Below are positions 33,433 to 37,819 of a stretch of 37,819 nucleotides of DNA, piece after piece. How positions within the stretch are numbered: position 1 is the stretch's first letter; each line of letters starts with the position of its first letter. A program made the position numbers and the translations under genes. The notes beneath the pieces are model-generated. The model ran no database searches and had not been told where the DNA came from. It worked only from the letters and a program-made list of their open reading frames with translations. The stretch is from Nocardiopsis sp. CNR-923 (GTDB lineage Bacteria; Actinomycetota; Actinomycetes; Streptosporangiales; Streptosporangiaceae): assembly GCF_001942255.1 (NCBI RefSeq), contig NZ_MKKC01000095.1:1-37819 (forward strand), in the 5' to 3' direction.

Positions 33433-33833
33433 CCAGGACGCACCAGCGACGAGGAGACAAGTGCCGCGAACGTCAGGATGACCGGGGGAGCGCGGAGCCG
33501 TTGTTCATCCTGCCGATCGTGTTCGTCATGGTGCTCGCGGTGGCGCAGGTGGGGGTGTGGGCGCACGCCCAGCACCGAGCCCAGGCGATCGCTTCCCAGA
33601 CCCTGGCCGCGGCCCGGTCCTTCGACGGCTCCACCGCGTTGGCTCGCGAGCGGGCTGAGCACGCCCAGACGCAGCTGGGCGGCGGGATGCTCCGCCGGGT
33701 GGAGGTCGAGGTCGACCGCACCGTTCAGGCCGCGCGGGTGCGGGTGCGAGGCCAGGTGGTGAGCCTGCTACCGGGGGTGGACCTGCCTGTTGCGTCGGAG
33801 ATGTCCGGCCCGGTCGAGCGCCTCACGCCATGA
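33429..33833 (+). CDS. TadE-like pseudopilin
   Basis: This 134-aa protein has a basic N-terminus, then DDRGSAEPLFILPIVFVMVL and AVAQVGVWAHAQHRAQAIAS, the RGSAE...helix pattern of TadE-like minor pilins, and a soluble tail ending in VSLLPGVDLPVASEMSGPVE. ATG 33429 overlaps the pilin stop (ATGA), and its stop overlaps the next start. Confidence 0.8.
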   Translation: MTRTHQRRGDKCRERQDDRGSAEPLFILPIVFVMVLAVAQVGVWAHAQHRAQAIASQTLAAARSFDGSTALARERAEHAQTQLGGGMLRRVEVEVDRTVQAARVRVRGQVVSLLPGVDLPVASEMSGPVERLTP

Positions 33834-34272
33834 GCGCTCCCACCCGATACGCGCCGCGCGGCTCGGCCGCCGGGAGGATTCGGGGAGCGCCTCGGTGGAG
33901 CTGGTGCTGCTCGTCCCGGTCCTGGTCGTGGTGTTGGCGCTGGTGGTGATGGCCGGACGCCAGGTCGCGGCCGCCCTGATCACCCAGGACGCGGCCTCGG
34001 CAGCCGCACGCGCCGCCTCGCTGCAACGCGACACCGCCTCCGCCCGCGCCCAGGCACGGGTGACCGCACGGCGGGAGCTGGCCGATCGGGGCGTGGCCTG
34101 CAGCCCCTTCGCCGCCACTGTGGACGTTCCCCGGTTCGAGACAGCTGAGCAGGTTCGAGTGGAGGTGGCGTGCACGGTCACCGTCATCGACCTGGGCGGT
34201 TTCGGCGGGCAGCGCACCCTGCAGGCCGCTGCTTCCTCACCGATCGACCCCTACCGAGGACGGACACCATGA
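33830..34272 (+). CDS. TadE-like pseudopilin, frameshifted
   Basis: ATG 33830 (overlapping the previous stop) begins MSAPTRYAPRGSAAG, but the conserved part, REDSGSASVELVLLVPVLVV, is in the next frame, so one base is missing around 33875-33882. The G-S-A-S-V-E-L motif and following helix are the TadE signature. The rest is a soluble domain with two Cys (GVACSPF; VEVACTV). Its stop overlaps the next ATG. Confidence 0.78.
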
Positions 34273-34691
34273 CTCGAGCAACCAGGCGCCGATCATGCCG
34301 CCGTGGGGATGAGGGGCAGGCGTCGGTGTTCCTGATCTTGCTTGTCCCGGTCGTGATGATCGTGTTCGCGCTGGTGTGGGAGGCGGGCCAGATGCTGGTG
34401 GCCAAGGCGGAGTTGTTGTCGGTGGCGCATTCGGCGGCCAGGGCCGGGGCCCACCAGTTGGACGGCGCGGCGAGCCTTACCGGGGGGAGCCCGGTCCTGG
34501 ACGCCGACAGGGCCAGCCAAGCAGTCCTCGACCACCTGAATTCTCAAGGTTTGGGCGGCCAGGTGGTCGTCGAGGACCACCGGGTGGTCGTTCTCGCCCG
34601 CAGCACCTACACCCCCGACCTGTTGCCGATCGGGGCCCGGGAGATCGCAGCCGAGGCCGCCGCTGCGGCGCTCCAACCCCCGCTGAGGTAG
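34269..34691 (+). CDS. TadE/TadG-like pseudopilin
   Basis: This 140-aa protein has GDEGQASVFLILLVPVVMIV, then ALVWEAGQMLVAKAELLSVA, followed by a soluble region rich in Ala with QVVVEDHRVVVLARSTYTPD. The DEGQASVF motif is typical of the TadG/TadE-type proteins that close Tad operons in actinomycetes. The start overlaps the previous stop (ATGA). Confidence 0.8.
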   Translation: MTRATRRRSCRRGDEGQASVFLILLVPVVMIVFALVWEAGQMLVAKAELLSVAHSAARAGAHQLDGAASLTGGSPVLDADRASQAVLDHLNSQGLGGQVVVEDHRVVVLARSTYTPDLLPIGAREIAAEAAAAALQPPLR

Positions 34692-34757
34692 CGGTCTCGT
34701 GCCGCATGCTCCGGCGCACGCTCACAGCAGTTCTGACCGACAGGAAGAGGGAGAGGT

Positions 34758-37493
34758 ATGCCGCGAAGTGCGTGGTCCGTGGCGGGCGAGGTCCTGGTCA
34801 CGGTGGTGTTGTTGGTGGGGCCGCCGTGGTTGGCGACCCGGTTGGAGTGGCCGCTGGGCCCGGACACCACCTGGGTGTGGTTCCTCCAGTACCTGCGGTC
34901 AGGGAGCATCCCGGACGAGGTCGTGCTCGCGTTCTTCGTCGTGTTCCTGTGGGGGGTGTGGGCGGCCCATCTGGTGGTCGTCGCTTGGGACATCATCGCC
35001 GCGGTGCGTGGGCTGGTGCCTCGGGTGGGGTTGGTACGGCTGGTGTGGGTGCTGGTGGCCGGGGGCGCGACCGCGACCTCTGCCCAGACCACGGCTGTGG
35101 CGGCGCACACGACGGACGCGGTGGCCCCAGCGCCGACCGTGACCGACACGCCTCCCACCCAGGAGACCCCAGTGGCGGAGGGGGAGCAGGAGAGGCCGCA
35201 GGACGTCTTCGACCGCACCAGCATCCTGGCGGGGTTCGCCTTCGACTCGGCCGACCTCACCCCTGAGATGGCCGAGTCCTTGGAGCCGACCATCGGCATG
35301 ATCGCTGACTTCGGACACCCCGGAGAACCGGTCGTGGTGACCGGGCACACCGACCCGATCGGCGACCCCTTCTACAACCAGGGCCTGTCGGAGCGCCGTG
35401 CCCAGGCGGTCGCAGACCACCTGGCCGACCAGCTGGACGCCGACGTCGAGATCCAGGTGGTCGGAAAGGGGGCCGCCCAGCCCCCGTCACATCCTCGTGC
35501 CTCGTATGGGGAGTACCGGCGGGTGGAGATCTCCTACACCGTCCAACGCCCCACCCCCGCCCCGGCTGCGGTGCCCGAGCGGTCAGCGGGCTCCGAGGCC
35601 GAGACCCCCTCCGAGACCGGGATGCCTTCGGAGTCTTTGTCCGAGGTAGCCCCCGCCCCGGAGCGGGTGGGATCGGGTGCGGCCACCGCGGCCGAGGAGA
35701 ACACCGTGCTTGACCTGGCGGGGGTCGGAGTCGTGTCCGGTGCCGTCGGTGCGGGTGTGGGGTACGCGGTCGGACGGCGCCGGGCATCGGCGACGCGCCG
35801 CAAGCCTGGTACTCGTTGTGGGGTGCCGACAGGTCCCGAGCACCTCTCGGCGGACCCTGGCGCCGACGACGACGCGTCGGGTCAGGACGACCTGGTGCGC
35901 CACGACGCTGAAGGGCTCGCCCGTGGCGTCGTCGCCGACGACGGCTACCTGCTCATTACCGACAAGCTTCGGGTAAACAGCGCCAGTGGTGTGGCGTTGG
36001 TCGGGGCCCACGCCGCGCGCGTGCTCGCGGCCCTGGTCGCGGACCACATCCCAGGGCCGGTTATCGCCACTCGCGCGGTCGCCGCGGCCCTCGCGGAGGA
36101 GGGGACACCACTGGGGGGTGTGCAGGTGGTCTCCGATCTGGCCCAGGTACGGGTCGCGGTGGAGACGGAGCTACTGGCTCGAGCACGACACCAGGACGAA
36201 CACGGCGACGAGATGAGCGCGCTGCCAGCTCCTCTGCCGCCTGTCGTGGTGGCGGTGGGAACGGGTGACCTCGACGCGGGGCCGGGGCTGCCAGCGGGGC
36301 TCACCGCCACTTGCGGGGTGATGCTGTGCGTGCTCGGCCAGGCCGAGGACGTCGCGGTCACGGTGGACTGCGACGACAACCAGCAGGTGCGGGTCCGAAC
36401 CCGTCAGGGGGAGGTGAGGCGCCCGGGCCGACTGCGGTTGTGGAGCCCGCCCCAGGGCGGGGAGGAGCCCGAAGGCACCCCGACCGACACTGCGCAACCT
36501 CCATCGGCCTCGGATAACACCAGCGAAACGGTGGAGGACGGGCCCAACAAGGGCGAGGAGGACCAGCCCGAGTTCCCTGAATCCTCCGGACAGGGACCGC
36601 AGGAGGCTAGCGACGATCACGAGCCCTGCCCCGGTACGAGCCACGAGCATGACCACGACCATGATTCCGACACCGATCCGGGCAAGCACGAGACGTATGA
36701 GGCGGAGGGGGAACAGCCTTCGAGCCTCGCGAACTCTGGACACGGTGGGCAGGCCAGGGTAGGGGTGCGGTTGTTCGTGCCTCAGGTGGTGTGCGAGGTC
36801 AACGGCCACGATGTTCTCCAGGGGACGCGCACCAGCACCTACACCCTGCTCGCCGCCTTGGCGCTCGGCCCCGCAGAGGGCGTCTCCCACCAGGAGGTGA
36901 CACAGGTCCTCGCGCCGGGGGTACCGGAGTCGCAGGCGCGCCGTTTCCGGGCCAACGCGGTCACGGCCTTGCGTAAGGCAGTGCGAGACGCGCTGGAATT
37001 GGGGAATGAAGTCCCGATCGTGGAGAACGAGAAAGGCCGGTACCGCCTCCAGTGGGAGTACTTCGACATCGACGTCCGCCAGTTCTACGGCCTCTATGCT
37101 GAGGCCAGAAAAGCGGGCCGGTCCCAGTTGGAGTCAGTCTTGAGGAAGATGGTGGGACTGTACCGATCTGATCTTCTCGAGGATGTTCAGGATGAATGGT
37201 TCGCTGAACGCCGGTGGGAACTCCAGGAGATAGCCGCTGATGTGTACGTGCGGTTGCTGGACTTCGTCGATGACGGAGAAGAACGCATACGCCTAATTGA
37301 CTCTGCTTTGCGGGTGGACCGTTCGAATGAAATCCTGCATCAGGAGAAAATGAGGCACTACGCCTCACGAGGGCGGAAGGACGCGGTTCACCGTTGTTTC
37401 CAGGGATTGAAGGATGAACTCCACCGCTCCGGGAGCGAGCCCGGTCCGGAATCGTTCGCTCTCTTCGAAAGCCTCGTTCGACAGTGCCCTTGA
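34758..37493 (+). CDS. Membrane protein with OmpA-like and BTAD regulatory domains
   Basis: This 911-aa protein starts at ATG 34758 after GAGGGAGAGG. Order of parts: two or three membrane helices (about residues 8-28, 55-83, 92-108); an OmpA-like peptidoglycan-binding domain (~148-262: FAFDSADLTPEMAESL; VVVTGHTDPIGDPFYNQGLS; ERRAQAVADHL; GEYRRVEISY); a Pro/Glu linker; a hydrophobic Gly-rich segment (LAGVGVVSGAVGAGVGYAVG, ~318-338); a long soluble region; a His/Asp-rich patch (SHEHDHDHDSDTD, ~632-644); and a C-terminal winged-helix plus BTAD domain (~667-911: FRANAVTALRKAVRDALELG; FYGLYAEARKAG; RSDLLEDVQDEWFAERRWEL). BTAD domains usually occur in SARP-type regulators. The last gene of the Tad operon, it may link wall or pilus state to regulation (inference). 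Confidence 0.85.
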   Translation: MPRSAWSVAGEVLVTVVLLVGPPWLATRLEWPLGPDTTWVWFLQYLRSGSIPDEVVLAFFVVFLWGVWAAHLVVVAWDIIAAVRGLVPRVGLVRLVWVLVAGGATATSAQTTAVAAHTTDAVAPAPTVTDTPPTQETPVAEGEQERPQDVFDRTSILAGFAFDSADLTPEMAESLEPTIGMIADFGHPGEPVVVTGHTDPIGDPFYNQGLSERRAQAVADHLADQLDADVEIQVVGKGAAQPPSHPRASYGEYRRVEISYTVQRPTPAPAAVPERSAGSEAETPSETGMPSESLSEVAPAPERVGSGAATAAEENTVLDLAGVGVVSGAVGAGVGYAVGRRRASATRRKPGTRCGVPTGPEHLSADPGADDDASGQDDLVRHDAEGLARGVVADDGYLLITDKLRVNSASGVALVGAHAARVLAALVADHIPGPVIATRAVAAALAEEGTPLGGVQVVSDLAQVRVAVETELLARARHQDEHGDEMSALPAPLPPVVVAVGTGDLDAGPGLPAGLTATCGVMLCVLGQAEDVAVTVDCDDNQQVRVRTRQGEVRRPGRLRLWSPPQGGEEPEGTPTDTAQPPSASDNTSETVEDGPNKGEEDQPEFPESSGQGPQEASDDHEPCPGTSHEHDHDHDSDTDPGKHETYEAEGEQPSSLANSGHGGQARVGVRLFVPQVVCEVNGHDVLQGTRTSTYTLLAALALGPAEGVSHQEVTQVLAPGVPESQARRFRANAVTALRKAVRDALELGNEVPIVENEKGRYRLQWEYFDIDVRQFYGLYAEARKAGRSQLESVLRKMVGLYRSDLLEDVQDEWFAERRWELQEIAADVYVRLLDFVDDGEERIRLIDSALRVDRSNEILHQEKMRHYASRGRKDAVHRCFQGLKDELHRSGSEPGPESFALFESLVRQCP

Positions 37494-37572
37494 GTCAGGC
37501 TCGGTGAGGGGCGGGCCTCTGGGCGGATGTGGGTTCGCGCCGTGGGGTCCGTGTTGGACACGTGGGCCGAAC

Positions 37573-37638
37573 GGGGGCCTGTGACTCCGCCTGTGACTGG
37601 GCAACTCCGGGGGCCTGTGACTCCGCCTGTGACTGGGC
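37573..37638 (+). repeat. 12-bp-periodic direct repeat cluster
   Basis: GCCTGTGACT occurs at 37577, 37589, 37613 and 37625, i.e. two 30-nt copies (37573-37602 and 37609-37638) of a block that itself contains two 12-bp units. It lies about 80 bp after the Tad operon. The rest of 37494-37819 has no gene I can support. The regular spacing is iteron-like or could be a regulator-binding cluster. Confidence 0.6.
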
Positions 37639-37819
37639 CGCTTTGAACGGCCCGCGCAGGCGGCGTTATCAGTGCAGGTCACGGCCGGTCTGGGTGGGCC
37701 GATGGAAACCCAGACTTATACCCAGTGAGGTGATCCCAGCGACTTTGAAACGGGATGAAAGCCGTCAACCGGACCATGCGGGAGATATGACCGTTCAGCA
37801 GACATAGACGTGGAGCCCC

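Noticed and set aside
1..37819. tRNA, rRNA, insertion sequence or integrase/att sites marking the ends of a mobile element
   Set aside because: No cloverleaf, transposase or recombinase, nor convincing flanking direct repeats, could be seen by eye.

Overview
The window is very GC-rich (AT-rich only in short regulatory gaps), uses GTG starts freely and packs genes with ATGA/GTGA/TGATG overlaps. With DUF397 and XRE-DUF5753 regulators, an FxLD-type lanthipeptide locus and a Gram-positive type IV secretion locus, this points to a filamentous actinomycete. The Nocardiopsis/Thermobifida neighbourhood is my best guess; no rRNA or tRNA is present to confirm it.

Layout: (1) 68-491, a seven-repeat CRISPR array with no cas genes in view. 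(2) 561-5310, accessory and regulatory genes: a frameshifted HTH-like gene, a tightly overlapped minus-strand operon (62-aa protein, GHKL ATPase, two unknowns, CPBP membrane protease-like protein), a divergent XRE-DUF5753/DUF397 pair with a perfect terminator, and a MazG-like gene just after. (3) 5740-12659, minus strand, a class I lanthipeptide operon of the FxLD type: two precursor peptides, a hairpin, split LanB, LanC, a LanB elimination domain fused to a PIMT-like methyltransferase, and a helical partner protein. Upstream of it (12755-14328) lie an XRE regulator, a DUF6879 gene and a small gene. A near-identical palindrome sits in both promoter regions. (4) 15407-25749, plus strand, a type IV secretion/conjugation module: sigma-like regulator, VirB2-type pilin, VirB6/TrbL-like, PrgI-like, VirB4, VirD4/TraG-like coupling ATPase, replication-relaxation protein, and a lytic transglycosylase-NlpC/P60 hydrolase. 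(5) 26284-37493, plus strand, a Tad/Flp pilus operon: lipoprotein, exported protein, SAF/CpaB-like, CpaE-like, TadA/CpaF, TadB, TadC, Flp-like pilin, three TadE/G-like pseudopilins, and a 911-aa membrane protein joining an OmpA-like peptidoglycan-binding domain to a BTAD regulator domain. The window ends in a 12-bp-periodic repeat cluster.

Modules 4 and 5 lie on the same strand, each closed by a hairpin terminator, and together look like one cell-envelope machine: a DNA- or protein-transfer channel with wall hydrolase plus a Tad-type pilus, capped by a possible envelope-sensing regulator. No relaxase is visible.

About a dozen otherwise well-conserved genes or small ORFs carry one-base frameshifts, mostly losses in short G/C runs. 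I read most of these as consensus-sequence errors rather than pseudogenes, and annotate the genes as whole with the break position stated.
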